Assembly (NCBI GenBank): GCA_910592005.1
Contig: CAJVPP010001546.1
Coordinates: 1 to 19,348, forward strand
Direction of reading: 5' to 3'
DNA: 19,348 nucleotides
Source of the DNA: Funneliformis mosseae
Lineage: Eukaryota > Glomeromycota > Glomeromycetes > Glomerales > Glomeraceae
In this document: positions 8,990-19,305 of the stretch, one piece after another
Layout of the letters: the number at the start of each line of letters is the position of its first letter
Position numbering within the stretch: the first letter of the stretch is position 1
The notes under the pieces: generated by a model
Told to the model about the DNA's origin: nothing
Databases searched by the model: none
The model's input: only the letters and a program-made list of their open reading frames with translations
Position numbers and translations under genes: made by a program

Positions 8990-10413
8990 TTTCTGATACT
9001 TGTATATGTATATACTATATCAATCACTAGTTATTTTCAGTATAGTGTCAATTACTAATTAAAATTTTTGTATTATATAAATTGGCCTATCTTCATTAGA
9101 TTCAAATACAATAAAGACTTTAATAAAATACAACTTTTTTTATAATATACTAAAAATAATATAAATAAATTTTAAATAGCACTAATTTTATTATATCTTA
9201 CTTCCTTAAATAATTCGATATATAAGGCTTTTTTATAATTTTTTGAACTTTAAACTGAGATCCTTCTGCTAATACTAGTTCTTTTTTAAAGTTATTTACA
9301 TGAGAAGTTAACCATTAATATAGATATATTATTATTAAATTTGTTTTGAAGTTTATATGTATGTTGTTAAAAAGAATCAAAAAGATGATTTTTTTTATTA
9401 TAAGCATCAAATTTAAATAAGTATTAAGATAGTTTACCAAAATATTGTAACCTTTTTTTACATAATTTACATTTTATTTTAGAGGCTTGCTATTAATCAC
9501 CAATGGTAATTATCACCAATATCACGTGATATTTTTAATTCAGGCTGAAATTGTAGAAATTATAAACAGGAATATCGATCATTTTCATTTTAACGATAAC
9601 CATTCCACAAAAAATCATTTTTTAAAAATCACAAAAAATACCTATATGATGAATAAGTGTAACAAATAAGATTTTTCATAGTAAAAAATTCTAAGTTTAA
9701 AAAATACATAGTAAATTAAATCATAGAGGGGTATGATACTAGTGATAATTAAATGTTACGTAATACTAGTAATGATACCACCAGTGATTTATAGCAAAAT
9801 TTTTTATTTTATTTAAAAACTAAAAATCTTGAATAAAAATATATTTCTTAAGACTAAACTTATTTGTACAGTTTACGTAGTTCCTATTTACCTAAAAAGT
9901 TATAATATGTTAACAAAAAAAGTGATCAACTTTACAGAGAGATCCTTTTAACTTCTCATTAATAAATAGCAAAAAAAATTTGTCTTAGAATGTTCGTCTT
10001 AACTTAAAGATTAAAAAAAAAAAATTGATAAAATTTATTGGTAAAAAATTAAGGATTACATATGATAAAAAAACTGAAAATTTCAGTTTTTACTAATTAA
10101 TTATAATAAAAAAAGTGATTAATAAGCTGCATATTTAATTAGTAAATTCATTTGATCTCCTGATTTTGAAATTGACCAGTGACTAATATACATATTACCG
10201 TATAGTGCTGATATTAGTATCCCTTTACAAAATATTCCCTCTTGAATAGTAACAGATACTATTTAATCAATTTTTAATTAATATCATAATGATATCAATC
10301 AATCTGACCAATTGTAATATATTAAATATAAAACAAAATTTATTATTATATTTTATACTTTAATCAATATTAAATGTTATAGTTTATTAAGTATACATAA
10401 TTATTATTTAATT
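8990..10413. other. Intergenic AT-rich stretch with small palindromes
   Basis: No gene is supported. Notable bits are a perfect 16-bp palindrome with a CACGTG core at 9518-9533, a GGTAT...ACTAGT inverted repeat at about 9730-9771, and a 10-bp-stem hairpin at 10069-10091 (AAAAACTGAA / TTCAGTTTTT). There is also a 23-bp near-palindrome at 10277-10299. A 60-codon open frame at 9487-9669 starts only with TTG and has no recognised motif. Confidence 0.45.
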
Positions 10414-11252
10414 TTATTCATTATCATAATCTCCTTTCTCATAATGATTATTATTAATATTATTACTTCTATCATATCATCTAAAATTTTTACTTCATCA
10501 TTTATTCAAGATATTCATAATTAAAATCCAATCATCTTCTGTTTCATCATGTTTATTAGAAATGCTATAGCATTTAAAAGATATTTGGATCAACTATATT
10601 TCATGATCTATTAATCTAATCTACAACAATTTTATAAGATAGTCTTTTGATTATATTAGCAGGGTTAATTCTTTTGAAGATTCAGACATCTATTCATTAT
10701 ATTTATTTCTCATCTATAAAAAATAAATTTATAAATATAATTAGAATTAAATATAAAAATAAAATAAATAAAATAAAATAAATATTTAATAAATTAATAA
10801 ATCTTACTTTTGATTTAAATAATTTATTAATTGAAATATTTAAAGGTTATAGTTGAAATATTAATCATTCAGAAATAATAGCAATATTAGTATTTTTTCT
10901 TCAAAATACCTTTTAACAGAATTAACAATATATGTTAAAAATGAATCTAAAACTAATAATGATTGTAAATTAGAAAATCTTTTAATATATTTAATTCAAA
11001 TATTTTCAATCCAATATGATATTTTATTTTTATTCATTCATCCAGTTGGATTAATACAAATAATTATTTCTTATGAAAAATTTCCTTTTAAAATTTTTTT
11101 AAGTTTAAAAATATATAAGAAAAAGTTTAATTTCATTTGTTATACAGGTTAAAACTACTGTAAAATTAGTTTTTTCATGATCTGTTATACAAATACTAAT
11201 AGTTTTTACTCTCATTTCATTAACAATAGTATTATTCAATAAATTAAATATT
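10414..11252 (-). pseudogene. Pogo/Tigger-type (DDE_1) transposase relic, 5' part missing
   Basis: Read from 11252 downward, the minus strand gives FNLLNNTIVNE, KTISICITDHEKTNFTVVLT, NWMNE, WIEN, SLLVLDSF (second catalytic Asp at 10947-10945) and VNSVKRYFEE. After a frameshift come NIAIISE, PLNISINKLFKSKV and finally ISNKHDETEDDWI. This is the order of the DDE_1 core of pogo-like transposases (T.NEKG..TV, TGHEK..FTVVL, GWM, LLVLDSF, LQPLDVSINKPFK, acidic C-terminus). The third acidic residue of the core, expected as Asp in the PLDV motif, is Asn (AAT, 10840-10838). Many in-frame stops and at least two frameshifts are present, so it is dead. The upstream half, including the first catalytic Asp, is absent: the reading frame stops exactly where the Tc1 element begins, and no continuation exists on its far side. 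Confidence 0.75.
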
Positions 11253-11253
11253 A

Positions 11254-11281
11254 CAGTAGCGATCATAAGTATCCAACCGCC
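11254..11281 (+). repeat. Left terminal inverted repeat of Tc1 copy 2
   Basis: 28 bp, preceded by TA at 11252-11253; core GATCATAAGTATC matches GGTCATAAGTATC of the right end. Confidence 0.85.
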
Positions 11282-11424
11282 TGAGATCATTTAAAATTAT
11301 TATATAACTACCCCTTAAATTTTCTAAAAATATAATGTAACACAATATATAATCACTTGTAAATTGATAAGTGTCAATGATACAAAAAAAAAATTTAGAT
11401 GATCATCAAACTTTTGCTTGAAAA

Positions 11425-12416
11425 ATGGACTTTCTTTAGAGAAACAATATGAAATTGTCTTTTTACATAAGCATCCAACTGGTCTAAAGTTTAGTTTTGG
11501 ATTTATTGCTAAATAGGTATATTATAGTAAGTCTACAGCTATTTATTGGGTTAAAAGATATCATGAAAATTGAGACCTAAGTACTTTAGAAAGACTGGAA
11601 TAGTCTTGTGTAATATCTGTGAAAAAGATGACAAGATTGTAAAGATAGCAGAAAAAGAACATAATATAACAGCCATTCAAATACAAGAAAAAATGGAAGA
11701 AAGAGGTGTTGGGCTTAATGTAGAAACAGTAAGGCGATATCTTCGTAAGTCTGGAGAAAAGTTTAATAATGAAATTTTTAAACCTTTGCTTAAAAAAGAC
11801 CATCAAAAGAAAAGGTTGCAATGGGCAAAAAACATAAGAATTTTGATTGGAATCAAGTTGTTTTTACAGATGAGAGTACATTTCAATTATATATATCAAA
11901 AAAAAGGTTTAGCAATTTTCTAGTAGAAAAAAAGTGTTTCGTTCTGTTAAGCATCTATCAAAAGTTCATGTTTAGGGATGTTTTTCTGCTTCTGGATTTG
12001 GTAAGCTATTTTGCTTTTAGAGGAACTTTAATGCTTAATTTATGTATACTATATATGAGCAGGGTCTTCTGGCTTTCACCTTTAAACTTTTTGGTAAAAG
12101 TAACATAGATTGGATCTTACAAGAAGATAATGATCCAAAGCATTAATCGAAAATCGTGAAAAAATAGAAGGAAGAAATGGCATTGAGATATTTTCTTGAC
12201 CATCAATGTCTCCAGACTAAAACCCTATAGAAAACGTTTGGAGATTAATGAAAATTAATATACAAAAAAAAATTTTAATTAATTAGAGGATTAAAGGGGG
12301 AACTTACAAAAGAATGGAACTGATTATCACCTGTACTTACTGTGTATTTGGTAGCTAGTATGAAAAGGCGTATAGCTGCACTTATAGAGTCAGATGGTAA
12401 CTACACAATGTATTAA
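11425..12416 (+). pseudogene. Tc1-like DD34E transposase pseudogene
   Basis: The protein is scattered over all three frames. The N-terminal helix-turn-helix begins SLEKQYEIVFLHKHPTG (from 11433), but the only nearby ATG (11425) is one base out of that frame. STAIYWVKRYHEN follows with stops, then EKDDKIVKIAEKEHNITAIQ and ETVRRYLRKSG in a second frame. After another shift comes NFDWNQVVFTDESTFQLY with the first catalytic Asp at 11869-11871. Next are KLFCF and WILQEDNDPKH with the second Asp at 12132-12134, then NPIENVWRLMK with the catalytic Glu at 12230-12232, and the C-terminus RRIAALIESDGNYTMY ending at TAA 12414-12416. The second Asp and the Glu are separated by 95 bases in different frames, against the 102 expected for 34 residues. 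Three catalytic residues survive but the gene cannot make a full protein (usual length about 330-340 residues). Confidence 0.85.
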
Positions 12417-12486
12417 TTTTAGTTAGTTAGTTATGTATTTTTTAAATAAAAAAAAATTTTTGAATTTACTTGTAGCTGAAGTTAAA

Positions 12487-12514
12487 GGCAGTCAGATACT
12501 TATGACCACTATTG
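12487..12514 (-). repeat. Right terminal inverted repeat of Tc1 copy 2
   Basis: 28 bp followed by TA (12515-12516). Compared with the same repeat in copy 1 (109-136) it differs at three sites, all G in copy 1 and A here. Confidence 0.85.
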
Positions 12515-12516
12515 TA

Positions 12517-12888
12517 TATGTGATAATAAGATCTAAATCATATAGTTTTAGATTTTTTTCCTTCTTTTGATAGTGAAACTATCCATAATGATGAAGTTGT
12601 TGAAACTATCTATAACTGTCTGACTATTTAGAAAGACTGAAATCTGTAACCTAGAAGGATAAACAATGATGATAGTGAGTAATGCAATGAGTTCAACTTT
12701 TATTCATAATGGTGAATTTGTGATAATTGCTTGAAAAGTATTGAAATTGTAAGCTGAAGATTCTAGATTGATACATCTTATACCTATTCTCAATTACTCA
12801 ATAATGGATTAGTTAGTGATTCATCAGTATAAAAGTGAAGTAGTGTGAAATTGGATAATGATTCGTTAATTGAAATTAGTTGATTTTG
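12517..12888 (-). pseudogene. LINE-A: RNase H domain fragment of another non-LTR retrotransposon
   Basis: On the minus strand, starting near 12888, the frame reads SLSNFT, HFYTDESLTNP (first RNase H Asp; the usual Gly after TD is Glu). After a frameshift, one frame from about 12702 to 12517 gives KVELIALLTIIIV (the catalytic Glu), then SVFLNSQTVIDSF, where the usual TDS/LDS Asp is Asn. The last part is FTIKRRKKI, a stop, NYMI, a stop, ILLSH. The same order (SNFT, FYTDGSL, AEIVAIL, CTDFQAAI, KIPYFHIWSILFSLIA) is seen in LINE-B on the plus strand, which makes the assignment firm. The domain runs without a gap up to the Tc1 target TA and then stops: its remaining part is not found beyond the Tc1. 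Its upstream side is cut by the start of LINE-B. Confidence 0.75.
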
Positions 12889-12927
12889 ATAGAAAAAAAA
12901 ACTCTTTCCTACTCCTCTCAAAACACT

Positions 12928-14960
12928 ATGGGAAAAATAACTCAAAATAAAAAATTTAATAACAATCCAAAAGGTACTCGCAACATTCACAATCAACCTG
13001 ACTCGCCCATTCACAATAAATCCTCAAAACCCCCACAAAAGAAAGCTGTTACCATTCTAAACCGTCCTGGTTCAACTGCTCCTGAAAATATTGAAAACTC
13101 AAACGTCGCCTCTGATTCAAAAGAAAATATGGAAGTCGACCCACTACCTGTCACCTCACCCGATAACATCACTAAGGTTGTCACCCCCAAAGATAAAAAT
13201 GACATAAAAGAAGATCAAGCTCACAACCCCTCTGAAAACTTACTCAGTAAAAATAACTCTTCCGCTAACGTACTCTCCTTTAATCATATTCGCGATGCTT
13301 CGTCATTCTACATTTGTTGCACTGCAAAAACTTTCCTTTCTAGAAGATCAAATAAGGAAAAAATAAACTGTGCTTGTGAGATGTTCAATGGTATTGAATT
13401 TACATCGTTTATTGGTGCAGCAGTAAAGCAAGACCCTGTCAACAAAACGCTAAAAATTGTCCGATTTGGATTTTTCACGAGTTTAGATGCAGACAAAGCA
13501 CTCCATGCTAAGTTTCCAGATATGGCAGAGTTAAAATTAAAACCCCTTGATCGCTCTACCCAATTCAGGTTTAACCCAGAACTAGCGATCAAGGTAACTG
13601 AGATCCCTATTTCAACATCTGAGCACGTAATCAGATCGACATTTTCCAAATATGGGAATATTCTAAGATGTTCCATGATTACTAAAAATTTATGGCAACA
13701 AGCTACCATATCCTATGCTGAAAGCACTGATTTGACCGTATTCAATAATACCAAAGGACAATTTATTCTTAAGGATCTTGTTCGTGTACACCCTTGTACG
13801 GCCACCATTGATGAAATTAAACTTTGATCTAAATTTACCCTCAAACTCACTAATCTACCTAAAGATACTTCTGGTCGAGAATTAGAACCCATTGCTAAAG
13901 CGGTCAATACAATGACTTGGGTGATTCTGAAAGCCCGTTCAAATTATCGAAATCTCTAATATGCCTTCGTTCACTTCGAATCTGAGCAAGACCTATTTGT
14001 TACGGTAAACGGAGATCAAATAGTTTTAGATGACAAGAGATTTATATGGACACAACCAGACACAAAATTATGTGCATATTATGCTGCATTTGGACATGAC
14101 TCTCGTTCATGTCGAAAGAAACGTACTGCGCCTCAAGATCGTCAAACACAAAATTTATATCAAAGATTTAAACCAGCCTAATTCAAGAACTACTCCGTTC
14201 CTTTTAAACCAATCAGACCCATTTTCGTTAAAGATAATGAACACGTGTTTGATCCAAAAAAACCCCAATCATTTGCCAATAAAATCCGTCTTATTAAACC
14301 TCAGCTGACAAACCTCCGGTCATTCCTACACACTCAAAACCTCCAGTTCGTCATACCAACCCTCATACTATATCATTAGACAATTCAATTCACGCTAATA
14401 AATTCTGGTCTGATCAAGTTGAAGACAACTACTTACTACCAAACCAGCAATTAGACAATCAGACTAGTAGAGAACTGTCTGACGCTAAAAAGATCATGCT
14501 TAAACTAGATGCTCTCATTAACACTCTTGCTAAGATACATCAAGATCTTACCTTTACAGTTCATCGTTTTGACACTGTGGAGTGACACCTTATCATCTTT
14601 ACCATCACCTCAGAAAAAGCTGCGGAATTAAACACCATCAACAAAGGCAAAGGCAAAGCAGACATAGAAACTGATGAATCCCAATACGGAGAGGGAGTAG
14701 ACACATTGGAATCCAAAATAACTGAATATGAAAACAAAATTGAATGACTTGCCCAAGAAAATGACGAGCTCCGCTTAAACAACAAAGAAAATATTAAAAA
14801 ACTTAATATTGCACTAGAAGCAGTAGCTCGTATTCAAAAGTACATTTACAGGAAAGATAATGAATCACTCCACGTACTCATTCTTCAATTAATCAAACTA
14901 TGCGCAGTCTGGATTAACGAAGATGGATCTAGCTCCACCCACCCTAACCTCTTCTTTTAA
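12928..14960 (+). pseudogene. LINE-B ORF1-like region: RRM-RRM-CCHC-coiled coil
   Basis: ATG 12928 is chosen because it follows a short leader and opens a 299-codon frame to TGA 13825; the frame then continues past TAA 13957 and TAA 14179. Residues 1 to about 125 are disordered and rich in Asn, Lys, Pro and Ser. The first RRM-like module contains IKVTEIPISTSEHVIRSTFS and QQATISYAE. The second, after the first stop, has FTLKLTNLP and YAFVHFES, which resemble RNP2 and RNP1. A zinc knuckle follows at 14071-14112 (C-x2-Y-x4-H-x4-C), where the second Cys of the usual CCHC is Tyr. After a frameshift near 14300 the coding continues with TGA at 14583 and 14745 through a Glu/Lys/Leu-rich, coiled-coil-like stretch (LESKITEYENKIE, LAQENDELRLNNKENIKKLN) to TAA 14958-14960. 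The expected role is binding the element's RNA in a ribonucleoprotein. Confidence 0.75.
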
Positions 14961-15014
14961 TCTTTTATCATAAATTTAATAAATAATAGCACACAACATA
15001 AATATACCCCCACG

Positions 15015-15750
15015 TTTTTTAACATTGCAACGCACAATACTCGCTCTTTACTAGATGCGACCAAACAAAAAGTTTTATTTGATTTTTATTCCATCAATTA
15101 TCTTGATATTATTGCATTACAAGAAACTAATTTTAGTTCAGCGTCCTAGTACTTCTCCCTCAAAAAGATATGTAATAACGAATTTGTGCCCTTTTTTTCT
15201 GATGAATAAGACTCACGTCGATCTGGTTTTGGTATAGGTTTCCTCGTTAAGAAATACTTTGCCGATCACATTTTCCACCACTCCTTTTATTTCAATTGTA
15301 TTTTCTGTCTCGATTTTCAATTCAAAAACAAAAATAAATTTTGTGTCATCAATGTATATTTATCATGTTCTGATGAACCCTCCGATTAAAAATAATTCAA
15401 CGAACGCGTATCCTCATAGACAAAGCTATTCGTGCTAATTTTTATTTTATTATTTTAGGGAATTTTAATACAGACCCATCCAGATCTCACAATCTAATGC
15501 ATTCACAACGTTTTCTAGATTATATTACTGACAATAATTTTATTAACACCATTGATTTCATTAAAGCAGTTAAAAATAGTAATAACCTCCACTCGTACGT
15601 ACAAGGCTCCACGCGGACAACAATTGACCATATATTTATTACACCTGCTTTACTTCCTGATTTTAACAACTATCAAGTTATCCCAGTAGATACATCACTC
15701 TCAGACCACTATATTGTAGTTGCCTCTATTGCTTTTGCTTCCATCAACCC
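15015..15750 (+). other. AP-endonuclease (EEP) domain of LINE-B
   Basis: Motifs in order are IATHNTRSLL, IIALQETNF (catalytic Glu at 15123-15125), RRSGFGIGFLV, then after the frameshift IILGNFNTDPS, STRTTIDHIFITP and SLSDHYIVV. The GDFN motif reads GNFN: its Asp is AAT (15461-15463), a one-base G-to-A loss of an active-site residue. The terminal SDH is intact (15701-15709). Confidence 0.8.
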
Positions 15751-16329
15751 AAGTTTTAATAATGCCTCAATGGTGAAGAAATTCATTTTTCTTTATCACG
15801 ATATGTCAAAGGACGATTGGTCTACATTTGCTGAGGCAATTGAAGACCGATGTAAAAAATCAAGATTGATTTCAATGGATTTCGATAATATTTCCAACAT
15901 TCACAAAATAAACTTCACCTGAGATCTCTTTTAAAAAGCCATTATAGACGCAGCCAAGAAACACATTCCTAACAAATACACTTCTTAATACACCCGCGAT
16001 CTCTGACCTAAATTACTTAAAGTAATTTACAAATGTATCAAATTAATACACAAATTGGAATGACATTTCTGATCTTGTCTTTCTAAAGGAGTATATGACA
16101 CCCAATGGGAACGGTTGTTTGACAAAGCCTCACAATTTGCACAGGAATATAATATTACCCTACTGATATCAAATGCATATGCTTTGAATTTTTTATCAGA
16201 AATATTCCTTCCTCTTAAAGATCTAAAGAAAGTACTTATAACTGTGACAAAAATACAAGAAATAGAACATAAAGCAAAATCAATTAAAGAGGCAATTGAC
16301 TGAAGATGTGAAAATTTTACCACAAATCG

Positions 16330-17300
16330 ATGGAACTTAGCCTATGTATATCCTATTCCTAAACCTAAACTATGGGAATATAATCTAAATCATACTCGCC
16401 CAATTATTCTCTTAGAATGTCCTAGAAAAGCCTTTATTAAGTTAGTTAATAGTAGACTTCTCTCTATACTAGCTAAGAACAACATCTTAAAAGGAAACAA
16501 CTTCGCTAGTTTACCCTTTAAAAGCACTTTCGAACCTATTAACATTTTGGATAACATCAAATATGACGCATCATTTCACTATAATAACCTTTGGATCCTT
16601 TTCCAAGACATGTCAAAAGCATACAATAGAGTAAACCTCAGGATGCTAATTCGGGCATTACTAAGATTACACCTTCCCATGTCCTTTGTTCACCTCATAA
16701 TCTCAATTTTTGCTTCTCAGTTCAATAAAATTTTTACGGCACATGGTGATACCGATGCCTATTATGTTCTGTCAGGAATAGATCAAGGAGAAATCATTTC
16801 ACCAATTTTATGGTGTATTTACTATGACCTCTTACTATGCAAAATTCAGAACTCAACTTTAGGATACACTCAAAGTGTCAACTGGAGGAAAGACATAACC
16901 AAAAGGTCATCTGATCAATTTTCAAATCACGTTCTAGTACTTGCTTATATAGATGATACATTCTGGATGGCGGATTCTAGAGTGGATCTTCAAAATATAA
17001 TGAATATTGCTGATTCCTTCTATACCCTAAATAGTATACAAGTAAATTGGAAAAAATCAGTTTTAATGACAAATATCAAAGACTCCAGTATTGTCAACTT
17101 CAGGGTCAATGACAAATATATATGGCTCTTCCCACTTTCTACTAAAGATTCCACCCGCTACCTTGGAGTGTGGATTTCACTTTTTGACAATAATACTTAT
17201 ATTCGAAATCAAATTGCAACAGAATTCAAAAAAGTTAAAAATGTGTTGGACAAAAAACGGCTCACAGCAAAACAAATAGTTGCAGTTTTTAACTCAGTAG
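16330..17300 (+). other. Reverse transcriptase domain of LINE-B
   Basis: The fingers begin near LAYVYPIPKPK and HTRPIILLECPRKAFIKLV. Motif A is LFQDMSKAYNRV, where the Asp of QDM is kept but the usual AYD is AYN. Motif B is SGIDQGEIISPILW. Motif C is AYIDDTFWMAD with both catalytic Asp intact (16952-16957). WKKS and STRYLGVWIS follow as the D and E motifs. No stop interrupts 16304-17578, so the domain core is in one piece. Confidence 0.85.
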
Positions 17301-18175
17301 TTATTTCCAGAATCATTTATAAAACCAAATTAACTTTTCTACTATCTACTTTCTATAATATAATGATAGCTTCATTCAGAGCATTCTTCAAAAACAAACT
17401 ACGTTTAACCAAGTCCCTACCAGCAGCAATCATATATTCCACCTTTGGATACAACCTAGCCCACCTGTACAATAAACAAATGCTAGCCAAAGCCTCTGAT
17501 TTATTAAAAATGATAAATGATATAGCTTTTCTAAGAAATACTGCTAGATTGAGAATCATGCAACTCCAACTATTAGAATAGTTACACTTATCACTAATTA
17601 CTAATTGGCTATATAATAATTCTTCCAAATTTAAAGATTGGTGGTCAGCATTCCTCTCAGCTGCCAAAGTAGATAGTTTTACCTTTGGTAAATGTTTGGA
17701 TGAATACTTTGAACGCTCTCAAATCATGGGTAGTTCTATACCCATTTTATCTATTCTACCTTCCAAAGTATATAGGAAGTCTATCAAGAACATTCAGATC
17801 CTCTCATTTATGTTTGTAGATCAACTTTCCTCAATGGATGGATGTCACCTCCTCACCTCCTTTGATATAAACTGGTTTTATAACACAAATATATCACGCG
17901 AACTTTGGTTTCAAAAATTAGAGTCCCAAATTTTGCCTGACACCTCCTCTAGAAAAATGATGATAAATTGTCTACCATACCCGTCCATTTGTGAATTACT
18001 AGCATCACCCATTCTAATGAAAGAGAATGAACATAACAACCCCACTTTCGTGACCATCTGGTCTAATCAATTTTTGACTTCTGTTATTGGAAAAGTTAAA
18101 GCCATCAATAATGAAACAATATTTGTACAACACTATATAACCACATATGACACAAATTTTAGAGCTGATATTAAC

Positions 18176-18960
18176 CCTTGCAATAGATGTAGCCTTTTCA
18201 ATCCTACAGCAATTGTTACAAATGTTCGAACAAATATTCACAACTTCTGCGCTATGAAACTCCCATTTCAATTTTGCACAGAAATCAAAATACAGTACAA
18301 CAAATACATAGGATGGAGATCCAGCCTTTCTGACCTTATGCTACAGGAGGTTGCACTCTCCAAACTTGCTAACCCTTATCAATACCTAACAAAACCTTTG
18401 CCTGACCTAATTGTTCTTCCTTTTGACAGTCATTCAATTATATTACTTAACAATCTCAAATCTAACTTTACTTATGCCAGTTCTCTTCAATTTTATACTG
18501 ATGGTTCTCTTACCTCTTTAGGTTCCTCAAACTGCCGGTTTGGTATCACGTGATTACAAACTGATCTAAATTAGTCATCACTTTCTTTTAATGCTACTCT
18601 CTTATTACCAAGTCCTTCTTCCACACTGGCTGAAATTGTAGCTATATTAGCTGCAGTATATGTTTTATCCTATAACTCTTATATAGAAATTTGTACTGAT
18701 TTCCAAGCCGCTATTTCCTTCTTTCACAAATTGTCATTCATCTTTCGAGACTCCTTATCCATAAATCCTGCTTTCAAAATTCCATACTTTCATATTTGGT
18801 CAATACTGTTCAGCCTTATTGCTCAAAATAATATTTCTATTTCATTCACCAAAGTACAAGCTCACAAAGATGATCATTATAATAATACTGTTGAAAAACT
18901 AGCAAAACAACTTTCTGCACAACCATTATCAATTAACAAAGAACATCTAGGTTTAGGCTA
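18176..18960 (+). other. RNase H domain and preceding Cys motif of LINE-B
   Basis: A C-x2-C plus H-x2-C motif (PCNRC ... HNFC) precedes the domain. RNase H has FYTDGSL (Asp 18500-18502), STLAEIVAIL (Glu 18632-18634) and CTDFQAAI (Asp 18698-18700). At the fourth position the usual Asp after the conserved Asn is Glu (NNTVEKLAKQ, 18893-18895). TGA 18551 and TAG 18572 split the domain just after the first Asp. Confidence 0.8.
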
Positions 18961-19254
18961 TTACTTATGTTATATGTCCAATCCAATAATAGCTCCTCAT
19001 CGACTATTCATAAAAATAAAATACAAACAGCATGGGTAGAATCCTTACTTTCACTACCTCACCTCAACAAATATCGTGATAAACCTATAGATTGGCCTCT
19101 ACTTTTCAAGATCTTAAACGACGAAGAATCATCTCAAAAAACATCATTTATAAGATGTTTCAAAAAGAAATTTAAAATTAGAATATTACTACAACTGCTT
19201 CCTACCTTAAAGGTAGTTAACTCCTATATGCCTATACTATACACTTCAATAAAA

Positions 19255-19305
19255 TGCATTCGTTACCACTCTCACACTGAAGACTTTGAGCACTTGTGGC
19301 TCTGT
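19255..19305 (+). other. C-terminal zinc-finger-like motif of LINE-B
   Basis: CIRYHSHTEDFEHLWLC fits C-x2-[C]-x8-H-x3-C with the second Cys replaced by Tyr (TAC, 19264-19266). Such a motif near the C-terminus is usual in these LINEs. The frame stays open to the window edge. Confidence 0.6.

Larger units (their letters stand above)
11254..12514 (+). mobile_element. Tc1/mariner-like element, full length but decayed (copy 2)
   Basis: Both terminal inverted repeats are visible: left 11254-11281 (CAGTAGCGATCATAAGTATC...) and right 12487-12514, whose reverse complement matches at 22 of 28 positions. All six differences are transitions. TA lies immediately outside each end (11252-11253 and 12515-12516), as expected for the family. 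The length of 1261 bp and a single transposase reading plus strand are typical. The body carries one broken transposase gene. The right 132 bp matches copy 1 at the window start. Its two flanks belong to two different broken transposons (pogo-like on the left, LINE-A on the right). Confidence 0.9.

Noticed and set aside
9487..9669. 60-codon open frame as a gene or RNase H fragment
   Set aside because: It starts at TTG and has no family motif. A 14-base identity (GGCTGAAATTGTAG, 9543-9556) with the LINE-B RNase H region at 18628-18641 is too short and lacks the other RNase H motifs.
11105..11290. Minus-strand 61-codon frame starting with a Met inside the Tc1 left end as an independent gene
   Set aside because: The first residues come from the Tc1 terminal repeat; the rest is the pogo-like transposase relic.
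13011..13907. Three minus-strand open frames opposite LINE-B ORF1
   Set aside because: They are antisense shadows of the plus-strand ORF1 coding sequence with no motifs of their own.
12928..18600. TGA read as Trp (alternative genetic code) because many TGA codons fall at plausible Trp positions
   Set aside because: TGG is used normally in the same frames, and TAA and TAG also interrupt them; decay explains all three stops without recoding.
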